In this document: piece by piece, positions 16,848-27,331 of the stretch
Numbering within the stretch: the first letter of the stretch is position 1
How the letters are laid out: each line of letters begins with the position of its first letter
Source: KBS-96 sp964247975
GTDB taxonomy: Bacteria > Acidobacteriota > Terriglobia > Bryobacterales > Bryobacteraceae
DNA: 64,000 bases
Assembly (NCBI GenBank): GCA_964247975.1
Contig: CAXTWH010000007.1
Coordinates: 62,001-126,000, forward strand
Direction: 5' to 3'
Program-made: the position numbers and the translations under genes
The notes under the pieces: model-generated
Seen by the model: the letters and a program-made list of their open reading frames with translations, nothing else
Told to the model about the DNA's origin: nothing
Database searches by the model: none

Positions 16848-18822
16848 CCACCTCCGTGCGTGCGTACTGATAACGCACTTTGCTGGGAATCAAACAAATA
16901 ATCGTACCGAACAGAACAATCCAGAAGCCGATCCAGATCCAGGACACGAGAGGGAACTGGTAGAACTGGAATGTCGCGCGTTTGCCGTCCGGCAGAACGC
17001 CGGCATAATTCAGATAAAGATCTTCATTCAACGCGCGGCGAATCGCCACCATCGAATTCTGCGATTGGCTCGCCTGGTAAAAGCGGATCTCCGGTTCCAG
17101 AGTAGAAATCTGCTTTCCATTGCGCGAAACGGCCATTACCGCATGGCTGTATTCATAATTATCGTTGCTGCTGTCGTTCACGCGAAGAAGCTTCAAGTCG
17201 TAATGGCCGAAGTGAACAGTCTGGCCTAGCCCCATGTTGTGGGTTTCGTGCAGATCAAACGCTGAGCCGGTAAAGCCAATAAAAATTGCTACCACGCCCA
17301 GATGAACCAGATAACCGCCGTAGCGCCGAGTGTTGCGCCAAGTGAGTTCCACCGCTGCTCGCGGCAGCGCGATTTTCTCTTTAGCTTGAATCGCGCGTGA
17401 GCCTTTCCAGAATTCCATCAGGATAGTCATCACCACAAATGAGCAAAGCGCAAACGATAACAAAGCCGTGGGATGGTGAATGCCGCTAGCCATCAAACCA
17501 GCCGCTACGCCGATGCCCACCAGCGTAGGCAGCATAAACGCCCGCCGTAAACTGTCCAGCGAACTGCGCCGCCAGGCGATCAACGGTCCGATGCCGGTTA
17601 ACAACAGCAGAAACAAGCCAATCGGCACTTCCACGCGCAGGTAATACGGCGAATCAATCGTTTCCTTCTCATTGGTGAGCGCTTCCATGATTACCGGAAA
17701 CAGCGTTCCCCAGAGAATCGCAAAACAGCTTGCCAGCAGAATCAGATTATTAAACAGGAAACTTGATTCACGCGACACCACGCTTTCCAGCTTTGCGTCG
17801 CTGCGCAGGAATTTCAGATTGCGAATAATAGCGTAAGCAATCAGCGCAATCGAGCAGAACAGAAACGAAGTGAAATACGGCTTAATCGGCGATTGCGCGA
17901 AAGCGTGAACGGATTGCACCAAACCGGTGCGGGTGAGCGTAGTGCCGAGAATACTGAGCAGAAACGTGGCGGACACCAGCACCATGTTCCACACTTTCAT
18001 CATGCCCTTCTTTTCCTGCATCATCACGGAATGCAGAAAAGCGGTGGCACTGATCCAGGGCATCACGGACGCGTTCTCTACCGGGTCCCAGCCCCAGTAA
18101 CCGCCCCAACCCAGAACCGAATAAGCCCAGCCCATGCCAAGCGTAATACCGGTAGTCTGGAACAGCCAGGTCACAATCGCCCAGCGCCGCGTGGTGTGAA
18201 TCCAGCCTTCGCCCGGCTGCCGCGTAATCAGCGAAGCCATCGCAAACGCAAAGGGCACTACCGAGCCGACATAGCCCAAATACAACATCGGCGGGTGAAT
18301 CGCCATCGTCCACCACTGCAAGAGCGGATCAAGGCCGCGCCCATCAGGAGTGCCAATAATCCCCTTACCCGACATGAACACTTGGAACGGACTAGCCAGA
18401 AACGTAATCAGGCTAGTGAAGAATGCTTCGGTGGTCATCAGAATGGCTACCACCCAAGGCATCATGTCGCGGAACTTGCGGCGGTTCGTATAGATCGCTA
18501 ACGCAGAATAACCAGCCAGCAGCCACGCCCAAAGCAACAGCGAACCTTCCTGCCCGCCCCACCAGGCAGTGAATTTATACAAAGGCGACATCGCCCGGTT
18601 GCTGTGGTAAGACACATAAGACAGCCGGAAATCACCAGCCAGCAGCGCGTACACGAGCAAGCCGGAAGCAACTGTCAACAGCAGGAAAACACTGTAAACG
18701 GAACGCTCCGCGCTGATAACGAGGAACGGCCTTCGGCCATACTTTCCGGCGAGAGCGGCCACAACCGCAAAAACCGCCAGGCAGAAGGCGAGCAGAATAG
18801 AAAGCGCGCCCAGATTTTCCAT
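16810..18822 (-). CDS. ccmF: Haem lyase subunit CcmF
   Basis: A 670-residue polytopic membrane protein with about 14-15 helices. It has the diagnostic WWD haem motif WGGYWGWDPVENASVMPW (near residue 230) and conserved His residues in HSVMMQEKK and IHPPMLYLGYVG. CcmF attaches haem from CcmE to apocytochrome c together with CcmH. The gene lies 28 bases after ccmE and overlaps ccmH. Confidence 0.95.
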   Translation of the reverse strand: MENLGALSILLAFCLAVFAVVAALAGKYGRRPFLVISAERSVYSVFLLLTVASGLLVYALLAGDFRLSYVSYHSNRAMSPLYKFTAWWGGQEGSLLLWAWLLAGYSALAIYTNRRKFRDMMPWVVAILMTTEAFFTSLITFLASPFQVFMSGKGIIGTPDGRGLDPLLQWWTMAIHPPMLYLGYVGSVVPFAFAMASLITRQPGEGWIHTTRRWAIVTWLFQTTGITLGMGWAYSVLGWGGYWGWDPVENASVMPWISATAFLHSVMMQEKKGMMKVWNMVLVSATFLLSILGTTLTRTGLVQSVHAFAQSPIKPYFTSFLFCSIALIAYAIIRNLKFLRSDAKLESVVSRESSFLFNNLILLASCFAILWGTLFPVIMEALTNEKETIDSPYYLRVEVPIGLFLLLLTGIGPLIAWRRSSLDSLRRAFMLPTLVGIGVAAGLMASGIHHPTALLSFALCSFVVMTILMEFWKGSRAIQAKEKIALPRAAVELTWRNTRRYGGYLVHLGVVAIFIGFTGSAFDLHETHNMGLGQTVHFGHYDLKLLRVNDSSNDNYEYSHAVMAVSRNGKQISTLEPEIRFYQASQSQNSMVAIRRALNEDLYLNYAGVLPDGKRATFQFYQFPLVSWIWIGFWIVLFGTIICLIPSKVRYQYARTEVVGLAQKPATVES

Positions 18823-18850
18823 GAATAATTCCTTTATCGAAGGGTTAAAC

Positions 18851-19321
18851 TTAGCCAGCCGCAGGCGTTAGCACTGGAGCAGCTTTTTGCGTGACCTTGG
18901 TAGGTATCGCGGAAGGATGCGACAACTGTTGCGGCGGTTTTGCTTCGTATTTGGAAGCGCACTTGGCTTGAATCTTGCTTGCTTCAAAAACGCCATCGCT
19001 TCCCAACCGGCCATCAGCCATCGCCTGTGCTCCGGCTTTAAAAGTGTCAGGAAGCGGATCGGTGCCGCGATATACCACTTTCAACTCTTGCGGTCCTTGA
19101 TGCAGAAGAAATGTTACTTCCGCGCCCGCTTTTACAATTGACCCGTCTTCCACATCGCCAGCTACCCGCAAACGTTTACCATGCCCGGCATTACCCATTT
19201 TTTGCAGTTCAGGAATGGTTTTGTAGTAAGTCTGCGTTTCGCTGACGCCGCCAACGGCGAGCCAGACGAGCGAACCCACAATCAGAGCCGTCAAAATGCC
19301 AAACTTCGCATACGCTTTCAT
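18851..19321 (-). CDS. ccmE: Haem chaperone CcmE, Cys-type (CxxxY) variant
   Basis: A 156-residue periplasmic haem chaperone with one N-terminal membrane anchor (FGILTALIVGSLVWLAVGG) and the OB-fold (KRLRVAGDVEDGSIV...EVTFLLHQGPQELKVVYRGTDPLPDTFK). In the usual HxxxY haem-attachment motif the His is replaced: the sequence is IQAKCASKYEAKPP, giving CxxxY. Such Cys-type CcmE proteins are known from some archaea and sulfate reducers (the so-called System I*). It is the first gene of the ccm cluster. A Pro/Ala/Lys tail follows the motif. Confidence 0.93.
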   Translation of the reverse strand: MKAYAKFGILTALIVGSLVWLAVGGVSETQTYYKTIPELQKMGNAGHGKRLRVAGDVEDGSIVKAGAEVTFLLHQGPQELKVVYRGTDPLPDTFKAGAQAMADGRLGSDGVFEASKIQAKCASKYEAKPPQQLSHPSAIPTKVTQKAAPVLTPAAG

Positions 19322-19386
19322 AGATTCACCAGGAGCTTACTCCTAGTATAGATGCAGTTTGCCGTTTCAGGCATAGTATCAGTGTG

Positions 19387-20382
19387 TTAGGCGACCAAGC
19401 CGGCTACAAGATTCCGTGTTTCCGCATGGCTTAACATTTCGTTCAACGAAACAGCCACGGTTCCTTGTTTTCCGACTGCAATTCCAGCGGCGATGTTCGC
19501 CAGCTTCGTGCCGATTTCCAAAGGCAGTTTCGCGGCTAAACAAACGCCTAAAGCAGCCACGGCGGTATCGCCCGCGCCGACCACATCGAATACCTCTTGC
19601 GCAACGGTAGGGATGGTGAAGGGCGGCTGTTGCGGACGGAACAAGGTCATGCCGTCCGCGCCTCGCGTCACCAGCACCGAAGACCCATTCAACAGTGTTA
19701 AAAGCTGCTGACCGGCATTAAACAGATCGTCCTCGTTGTCAATTCTCAATCCGGCGGCCTGCCCGGCTTCTTTCAGATTGGGCGTGATTAAGGTGCAGCC
19801 GCGATATTTGGAATAATCCGTTCCTTTCGGATCCACAATCACTTCGCGTTTGTTAGCACAAACGAACCCAATCAGTTCCTGGCAGAATTGGGGCGAAAAC
19901 AATCCTTTGCCGTAATCGGAAAGAATGCAAACGTCTGATTCTAATATTGTTTTCTGAAAACAAGCTTGCAACCTCGCTTGTTCTTCCGGTTCAATCGACG
20001 AACGGCTCTCGGTATCAAATCGAACGATCTGCTGTTGACCGGCTATTACCCTTGTTTTGCAGGTAGTGGGCCGACCGGGGCTGGAAACCAGCCAGCGGTG
20101 TTCAATACCAGCTTCTTCAAGAACTTGCCGGAGGATTTCGGCGGCGCGGTCTTCGCCGCAGAGCCCAACCAGCTTCACGTCGGCTTCCAGGCTTTTCACG
20201 TTCGCCGCGACGTTGGCCGCGCCGCCCGGCACATAGCGGCGATTTTGTACATCCACCACCGGAACAGGCGCTTCCGGGGAAATACGGTTTACGGTTCCGA
20301 ACAGATACTCGTCGAGCATCAGATCGCCGATGACAACCACTTCGGCGGCAGTGAACAAGGAACGCAGACCGGCAGGAAACAA
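19387..20382 (-). CDS. hldA: D-glycero-beta-D-manno-heptose-7-phosphate kinase (RfaE1/HldE N-domain)
   Basis: A 331-residue PfkB-family sugar kinase that makes heptose 1,7-bisphosphate for lipopolysaccharide core. It shows VVIGDLMLDEYLFGTVNRISPEAPVPV, the PfkB motif PGGAANVAANV, and the catalytic signature VVGAGDTAVAALG near residue 265. No nucleotidyltransferase domain is fused, so it is the stand-alone kinase (RfaE1 type). The start is a TTG at 20382; an in-frame TAG lies 12 bases upstream, so no longer form is possible. Divergent from the peptidase gene with only 26 bases between the predicted starts. Confidence 0.88.
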   Translation of the reverse strand: MFPAGLRSLFTAAEVVVIGDLMLDEYLFGTVNRISPEAPVPVVDVQNRRYVPGGAANVAANVKSLEADVKLVGLCGEDRAAEILRQVLEEAGIEHRWLVSSPGRPTTCKTRVIAGQQQIVRFDTESRSSIEPEEQARLQACFQKTILESDVCILSDYGKGLFSPQFCQELIGFVCANKREVIVDPKGTDYSKYRGCTLITPNLKEAGQAAGLRIDNEDDLFNAGQQLLTLLNGSSVLVTRGADGMTLFRPQQPPFTIPTVAQEVFDVVGAGDTAVAALGVCLAAKLPLEIGTKLANIAAGIAVGKQGTVAVSLNEMLSHAETRNLVAGLVA

Positions 20383-20408
20383 AGAAACAGTCTAGCAACC
20401 GGACCGGA

Positions 20409-21737
20409 TTGCGCCGGGTCACGGTATCCTTATGGTTTGCACTCTTGGCCACCCAATCCAAATCGCTACTGAACCTGGCGCGCCGGGTTCCTCCGTCCGG
20501 CAACCGGACCATCGCGCAACTGGCGGAAGGGCCGGTTTGGAGCGAAGCGCAGCGCTGGTTTGCGCGTGAACGCCAGTGGATCAACGAGCAGCATCTCGCC
20601 ATCTGCCGGATTCCGGCGCCTACCTTTTTTGAAGAGAAACGCGCCCGCTGGTTGGCCGAACAGTTGCGCCGCTACGGTTGGGACGCTGTGCTTGACCGGG
20701 CTGGAAACCTGGTCGCCATATGGCCGGATTCAATCGGCGAACCTTTACTGGCAGTAACAGCCCATCTGGACACGGTATTAGCTCCGCAGCGGCCCGAAGA
20801 CATCAGCGTTGGTCCGGATGGCCGGTTTCATGGTCCGGGCGTTTCCGATAACGGGTCCGGTTTAACTACATTAATCGCCTTGGCTCGCCTTCTTTCCGAA
20901 CGCCCGGAACTGCACAAACTGGCTTCTTCGCTGTTGATTGTGGCGAACGTGGGCGAAGAAGGCGAAGGCAACCTGAGCGGCATGAGATTTCTTTGCCGCC
21001 AATCAAATCTAATGGAGCGCGTCCGCTCGTTTCTGGTGCTGGATGGCCCATCGCTCGAACACATCACCGCCCAAGCTTTATCGAGCCGCCGTTATGAAAT
21101 TATCGTGCAAGGCCCCGGCGGGCATAGCTGGAACGACCAGGGAACCGCGAATCCGGTTCATGCGTTGAGCCATGCGGTGAGCCTGTTTGTGCAAGCGGCG
21201 GAAAACCGCAACGAAGCGGGCCTGCCCCGGTTTTCTTATAATTTTGGCATTATTGAAGGCGGCGCCAGCGTAAACTCAATTCCTGCCAAAGCTTTGGCAA
21301 AACTTGACTTGCGCTCGGAAGATGGCGAAATTCTGGAAGAATTGGCCGGTCTGCTCACAAATTCCGTTGAACGCGCCCTGGAAGGGGAAAACAAACGCGC
21401 TCGCGCTTCCCGGATTTCCGGCAAGATCCGTGAGCTGGGAGCGCGGCCGGGCGGCAAGCTGGACCCTAACTCCTTGCTGCTGCGAGCGGTACAAAGTACT
21501 GACAGTTATCTGCAAATCCGATCAAGGATCAACTGCGCTTCCACTGACGCTAACATTCCGCTTTCGCTTGGACTGCCTGCTGTTTCGGTGGGAACCGGCG
21601 GACAGGGCGGCGGCGCACACACTACCCAGGAATGGTTTCACCCGGAAGGCCGCGAACTCGGTTTGCGCAGAATTCTGCTCATCCTCGCGGTTCTGGGAAC
21701 TGAACTCAGCGACGGAGAAACTCCTCCCACGGTTTAA
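20409..21737 (+). CDS. M20-family metallopeptidase (tripeptidase-like)
   Basis: A 442-residue zinc peptidase. The first metal ligand is in VTAHLDTV, the second in GPGVSDNGSGLTTL, the catalytic Glu and metal ligand in NVGEEGEGNLSGMR, and the dimerisation lid contains GPGGHSWNDQGTANPVHALS. The C-terminal ligand His is in GGAHTTQEWF. Length and order match PepT-like M20 peptidases. The start at 20409 is a TTG; another in-frame TTG at 20448 is equally possible because neither has a strong ribosome-binding site. No signal peptide, so likely cytoplasmic. Confidence 0.85.
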   Translation: MRRVTVSLWFALLATQSKSLLNLARRVPPSGNRTIAQLAEGPVWSEAQRWFARERQWINEQHLAICRIPAPTFFEEKRARWLAEQLRRYGWDAVLDRAGNLVAIWPDSIGEPLLAVTAHLDTVLAPQRPEDISVGPDGRFHGPGVSDNGSGLTTLIALARLLSERPELHKLASSLLIVANVGEEGEGNLSGMRFLCRQSNLMERVRSFLVLDGPSLEHITAQALSSRRYEIIVQGPGGHSWNDQGTANPVHALSHAVSLFVQAAENRNEAGLPRFSYNFGIIEGGASVNSIPAKALAKLDLRSEDGEILEELAGLLTNSVERALEGENKRARASRISGKIRELGARPGGKLDPNSLLLRAVQSTDSYLQIRSRINCASTDANIPLSLGLPAVSVGTGGQGGGAHTTQEWFHPEGRELGLRRILLILAVLGTELSDGETPPTV

Positions 21738-21743
21738 TCGTTC

Positions 21744-22646
21744 GTGACTACCACCACCACAATCAAAGAAGCGGCGGTGGCTCGCTGGCAGGCCGATCTT
21801 GCGTTGGCTATTGTGGCGTTGATCTGGGGTACGACGTTTGTGGTGGTGAAATCCGCGCTGCTGGAAATTTCCACCGTTTATTTTTTGGCAATCCGGTTCG
21901 GGTTGGCGTCGCTCTGCATGGCGCTATTGTTTTTTCGCTCCTTTCAACGCTCCACCGCTCCACAAGTGCTAGCTGGGCTGCGGGGCGGCGCGCTGGCCGG
22001 TGTTTTTCTGTGGACCGGCTACATTCTGCAAACTTACGGCTTGAAATACACAACTGCCGGGAAATCGGGTTTTTTGACCGGTTTGTATATTGTGCTGGTG
22101 CCGCTGATCAGCGCCGTGGTGTATCGCCGGATGCCGCAGATCTCAGAACTTGGCGGCATTCTGCTGGCTACTGCCGGTTTGGTTCTGCTGGCCGCGCCCA
22201 CGCTGGAACTGCGCGTCAACACCGGCGACCTGCTCACTTTAGGGTGCGCGCTGGCGTTTGCGTTTCACCTGTTGGTGCTCGGCTATTATTCTCAGCGTGA
22301 ACAGTTTGAGGCAGTAGCTTTGGGGCAGATTGTGAGCGCGGCAGTTCTTTCCGCCTTGTCATTACTCGTGGAGCCGCCGCGAGTTTTCTGGTCAGGAAAA
22401 GTGGTTTTTGCACTGTTCTTGACCAGCGTATTTGCCACCGCGCTGGCGTTCGCGCTGCAAACCTGGGGCCAGCAGTTTACCTCGGCTTCCCGGGCCGCGC
22501 TGATCTTCGCATTGGAGCCAGTGTTTTCACTTGTGACCGCAGTGACGCTCGGCGGCGAAGCCTTCACGCGCTTGTCGCTGGTAGGCGGCGCTCTTATCCT
22601 AGGCGGAATTCTGCTGGTGGAATTGAAGCCCTTGGCGCGGCGTTAA
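21744..22646 (+). CDS. EamA/DMT-family transporter
   Basis: A 300-residue inner-membrane exporter with ten predicted helices in two EamA repeats: the first opens with LALAIVALIWGTTFVVVKSAL and the second with LLTLGCALAFAFHLLVLGYYS. The GTG start at 21744 lies 6 bases after the peptidase stop, so the two are probably co-transcribed. Members export amino acids or other small metabolites; the substrate is not evident. Confidence 0.88.
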   Translation: MTTTTTIKEAAVARWQADLALAIVALIWGTTFVVVKSALLEISTVYFLAIRFGLASLCMALLFFRSFQRSTAPQVLAGLRGGALAGVFLWTGYILQTYGLKYTTAGKSGFLTGLYIVLVPLISAVVYRRMPQISELGGILLATAGLVLLAAPTLELRVNTGDLLTLGCALAFAFHLLVLGYYSQREQFEAVALGQIVSAAVLSALSLLVEPPRVFWSGKVVFALFLTSVFATALAFALQTWGQQFTSASRAALIFALEPVFSLVTAVTLGGEAFTRLSLVGGALILGGILLVELKPLARR

Positions 22647-22682
22647 CATCAGATGAAAAGTCTGGTGTCATGAGATGTCTCA
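22646..22682. promoter_or_regulatory. Two inverted repeats between the DMT transporter and htrA
   Basis: ACATCAGA and TCTGGTGT (22646-22653 / 22661-22668) can pair as an 8-base stem with one G-U pair. Directly after it lies the palindrome TGAGA-TG-TCTCA (22671-22682), about 64 bases before the htrA start. The first may end the transporter transcript, although no T-run follows. The second could be an operator for htrA. Confidence 0.4.
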
Positions 22683-22745
22683 CAGTAAATCTTGACTAAG
22701 AATACCTATACTGAAATTAGCCGCATTCGGAAAGGTTGTCTCGCC

Positions 22746-24350
<1,605 letters not shown>

Positions 24351-24398
24351 ATGATCTGTTGTGTAGCATCGGATTGATAAAATTTTGGTGGCAGGTGC

Positions 24399-24914
24399 AT
24401 GAAGTTTTCGGTTGTTGCGCTTTTTCTGTTGCCCGTATGCGTTGTGGCGACGACGACGAAAAAGCCGTTGCACTCCGCTGTTACCCGTAAGCATTCTGCG
24501 GCGGCGGTAGATAAGGGAACCGGCGCGGCGCGGAAAACCGCCTCTACCGGTGTTCGTGGAAAGCGAAGCCGTTATGCGGCGACGAAGCGCAAACCTCCGG
24601 CATCGTCTTATCAAACCCATCCCACCCCGGAGCGGTATCAGGAAATACAACAAGCGCTGGCGGACAAAGGTTATTACAAAGGCGCGGTGAACGGGCAGTG
24701 GGGCGACGATTCCACCGCCGCGCTGCAAAAGTTCCAAACCGATCACCAGTTGTACAACGACGGAAAAATCAGTTCACTCAGCCTGATTCAGTTAGGCTTA
24801 GGACCAAAGCACGATGGCGCGGCAGTTACCTCACCGGTGCCGTTGAATCCGGCTCCGCCGATGCCTGCGGTTACGGAAGAACCGGTGAACTCGCAGGCGA
24901 CAGTTCCTCAATAA
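24399..24914 (+). CDS. Secreted peptidoglycan-binding-domain protein
   Basis: A 171-residue exported protein: a signal peptide (FSVVALFLLPVCVVA), a basic Ala/Lys-rich linker (about 20-65), one PG_binding_1 domain (PTPERYQEIQQALADKGYY...GQWGDDSTAALQKFQ, about 70-130) and a Pro-rich tail. It has no catalytic domain, so it probably tethers to or senses the cell wall. It lies between htrA and alanine dehydrogenase in the same direction. Confidence 0.85.
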   Translation: MKFSVVALFLLPVCVVATTTKKPLHSAVTRKHSAAAVDKGTGAARKTASTGVRGKRSRYAATKRKPPASSYQTHPTPERYQEIQQALADKGYYKGAVNGQWGDDSTAALQKFQTDHQLYNDGKISSLSLIQLGLGPKHDGAAVTSPVPLNPAPPMPAVTEEPVNSQATVPQ

Positions 24915-24936
24915 AGCGTTGGAGGCAGAACCGAAA

Positions 24937-26049
24937 ATGATTATCGGCGTTCCCAAAGAAATTAAAGATCATGAAACTCGCGTGGGCTGTGTTCCGAGCA
25001 TGGTGACTGCGCTCTGCGAGAACGGCCACCAAGTTCTAGTGGAATCCGGCGCGGGCGCAGGCAGTTCCATTACCGATCAGGAATACCGCGAAGCAGGCGC
25101 GCAGTTAGTGAGCAGCGCGGCGGAAGTTTGGAGCCAAGCGGATTTAATTATCAAAGTGAAGGAGCCGCAGCCGTCGGAATATGGCTTTTTTCGACCCGAC
25201 CTGATCTTATTCACTTATCTGCATCTGGCTCCTTTGCCGGAGTTGACCGACGCGCTGCTGCGTTCGCGCGTGAACGCGGTGGCTTATGAAACGATTCGGG
25301 AAAAGGATGGATCGCTGCCGCTATTGACGCCGATGAGCGAAGTAGCCGGGCGCATGGCCGTGCAGGTGGGGGCACAATACCTGGAAAAACCTAATGGCGG
25401 GCGCGGCATTCTGGTCGGCGGCGTGCCGGGAGTTGCTCCGGCGAACGTAGTGGTTCTAGGCGGAGGAGTAGTCGGCCACAACGCAATTAAAATGGCCTGC
25501 GGCCTGGGCGCGAATGTCACTGTAGTGGATCGGAACCTGAACCGGCTGCGGGAACTGGACGATATTTATTCCAGCGCAATTCTGACGCTGGCTTCAAACA
25601 CTTACACCATTCGGGAAGCGGTGCGGGCGGCGGATCTGGTGATCGGCGCAGTGCTGATTCCGGGCGCTTCCGCGCCGAAGCTGGTTCGGCACGACATGAT
25701 CAGCGCCATGCGCGAAGGCGCAGTGGTGGTGGACGTGGCAATTGACCAGGGCGGCTGCTTTGAAACTTCGCACGCGACCACGCACACTGATCCGATCTAC
25801 TACGTCGATGGCGTGCTTCATTACTGTGTTTCGAACATGCCCGCCGCTGTTCCGCATACATCTACGTTTGCTTTAACAAACGCGACCGCGCCCTATCTGT
25901 TCACCCTAGCCAATAAAGGACTGCAATCGGCTTGCGAGCATAGTTCCGCCATCAGCGAAGGCGTGAATACGTATGAAGGAATGCTGACCTATGAGGGCGT
26001 AGCGGAATCACAGAACAAAAAATGGCGCGAACTGGCGGAAGTGATTTAA
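24937..26049 (+). CDS. ald: Alanine dehydrogenase
   Basis: NAD-dependent reversible oxidative deamination of L-alanine to pyruvate. The 370-residue length is standard. Substrate-side motifs are IGVPKEIKDHETRVG and LLTPMSEVAGRMA; the Rossmann fold is VVLGGGVVGHNAIKMACGLGANVTVVD; the C-terminal domain has VDVAIDQGGCFETS. The ATG at 24937 has a GGAGG site 11 bases upstream; a TTG at 24919 lies in front of that site and is rejected. It starts 22 bases after the peptidoglycan-binding gene. Confidence 0.95.
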   Translation: MIIGVPKEIKDHETRVGCVPSMVTALCENGHQVLVESGAGAGSSITDQEYREAGAQLVSSAAEVWSQADLIIKVKEPQPSEYGFFRPDLILFTYLHLAPLPELTDALLRSRVNAVAYETIREKDGSLPLLTPMSEVAGRMAVQVGAQYLEKPNGGRGILVGGVPGVAPANVVVLGGGVVGHNAIKMACGLGANVTVVDRNLNRLRELDDIYSSAILTLASNTYTIREAVRAADLVIGAVLIPGASAPKLVRHDMISAMREGAVVVDVAIDQGGCFETSHATTHTDPIYYVDGVLHYCVSNMPAAVPHTSTFALTNATAPYLFTLANKGLQSACEHSSAISEGVNTYEGMLTYEGVAESQNKKWRELAEVI

Positions 26050-26065
26050 AGTTGCTCGCTTGCTT

Positions 26066-26806
26066 TTAGCGTTTGTAAACCGCGTAGAACAGCTTAATGG
26101 ACTGGGAACCGGGCTTCACCCTTTCTGGCAAGTAGACGTAAGCATTTCGGCCTTTGGCGGTGTGTACGCAAAATTCTATGCCCGGTCCAAGTCCTGTTAG
26201 ATTGAAGCGTTCGTGGTCCCAGGAAGAAAGCGCGCAGGTTTTCGCTGGCGGGGGATTAACCACCAATCCAACGTTTAGAGATGGTTTCAAGTAGAAGAAA
26301 TCCTGCTCGCTGATGAGCGAGAAATCCACTTTCGAATAGTGTTTCTCTGGATCGGTGCAAACAGTTTTACCGTGTTCCAGATCCACGCCGCAGTTGCGTT
26401 CAAGTGTTATCGTTCTTCGCTTGGATGAGGGCGGATCTACGGAACTTAAACCAAAGCTGTCGCACATAATATCGGGCGAATCGCAACTCAAGAAGGAAAG
26501 GAGCAGCGTTCCCATTTCTTTATGACCCGTTGCTGGAATCGTGACATTCACCAGCTTGAAACGGAAACCATGCAGCCAGATGCCGAGCAGCGCATCCCCA
26601 GGCGGAACTGTGTTCCGCGTGAACAACCCCGCTGCATCCGTTCTCGTTTGAGCGATCTCCTGCCGGAGCGGGCTGGAAAGCAGACGAACTTCCGCATCGG
26701 CAAGCGGATTATTAACCGGATCGGTAACACGTCCGGAAATCTGAGCCATTACTTTCTGGACAGCAGTAATAGCAAAGGTGCAAAGAATAAGCCGAGAGAA
26801 CATCAA
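26066..26806 (-). CDS. Secreted carboxypeptidase-regulatory-like protein
   Basis: A 246-residue exported protein with a signal peptide (FSRLILCTFAITAVQKVMA) and one CarboxypepD_reg-like domain (ISGRVTDPVNNPLADAEVRLL...TDAAGLFTRNTVPPGDA, about 22-100). The second half has six cysteines and no recognised domain. Converges with ald, 16 bases apart. Function unknown. Confidence 0.75.
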   Translation of the reverse strand: MMFSRLILCTFAITAVQKVMAQISGRVTDPVNNPLADAEVRLLSSPLRQEIAQTRTDAAGLFTRNTVPPGDALLGIWLHGFRFKLVNVTIPATGHKEMGTLLLSFLSCDSPDIMCDSFGLSSVDPPSSKRRTITLERNCGVDLEHGKTVCTDPEKHYSKVDFSLISEQDFFYLKPSLNVGLVVNPPPAKTCALSSWDHERFNLTGLGPGIEFCVHTAKGRNAYVYLPERVKPGSQSIKLFYAVYKR

Positions 26807-26886
26807 CCAAGTTGGATCTTCATTTTACAATCATCGGAAACTCGGGCCTGACTTAGCCTTTAGCCAAAAGCACTGATAGGGCAATT

Positions 26887-27318
26887 TTAATCTGGTATTC
26901 GGTAAACTGTCGCTTCAGGTGTCATCTTCGGCACATTACTTGAGAAAACCACATTGCGCGTTTCAGGTGCGCTGCTAGGTTCAAAGACAATCAATCTCAG
27001 GTTTTCGATTAATTTCCAAGGTAAGGGCCTGTAATCCGGCTTCAATATCTTCCATGCGGCTTTTGCCGCGCCAGTGCCGTTTAGTTGGAAAATTAATTAT
27101 GTACTTGGGATTACTCAGCTTATGGTTCTCAAAGACAAACAGGCGGCCCGGTTGAACTTCCTCACGAGCGCATGCCTGCTTATAAGCTTTGAAGTTTTCC
27201 GGGAATGCATTCTTAAATTGTAGAGCAATGCCACGGCCCATAATGCCTACGCAGTTGACGGTATTAACAAGCGCTTCAGCATCTTCAGCAAGAATGTCTC
27301 CTGTCTTGTACTCGACAT
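26887..27318 (-). pseudogene. darG: Remnant of DarG antitoxin (macro-domain DNA ADP-ribosyl glycohydrolase)
   Basis: The conserved DarG sequence is present in pieces: VEYKTGDILAEDAEALVNT, CVGIMGRGIALQFKNAFPEN, then YIINFPTKRHWRGKSRMEDI. Three lesions are visible. After the ATG at 27318 one base is missing, so the start is out of frame with the rest. The segment holding the PPLGCGLGG ligand loop is deleted, with LTLEINR joined, out of frame, to RLIVFEPSSAPE. The C-terminal part stops early after VPKMTPEATVYRIPD. Without the loop the protein could not bind ADP-ribose. An 86-codon piece (26981-27241) is still open but is a fragment. It follows the darT remnant as in intact operons. Confidence 0.85.
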
Positions 27319-27331
27319 ATAGACTTCCTTC

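Noticed and set aside
17893..18501. 202-codon plus-strand frame opposite ccmF
   Set aside because: Composition is an Arg/His-rich shadow and the ccmF haem motif occupies the same bases.
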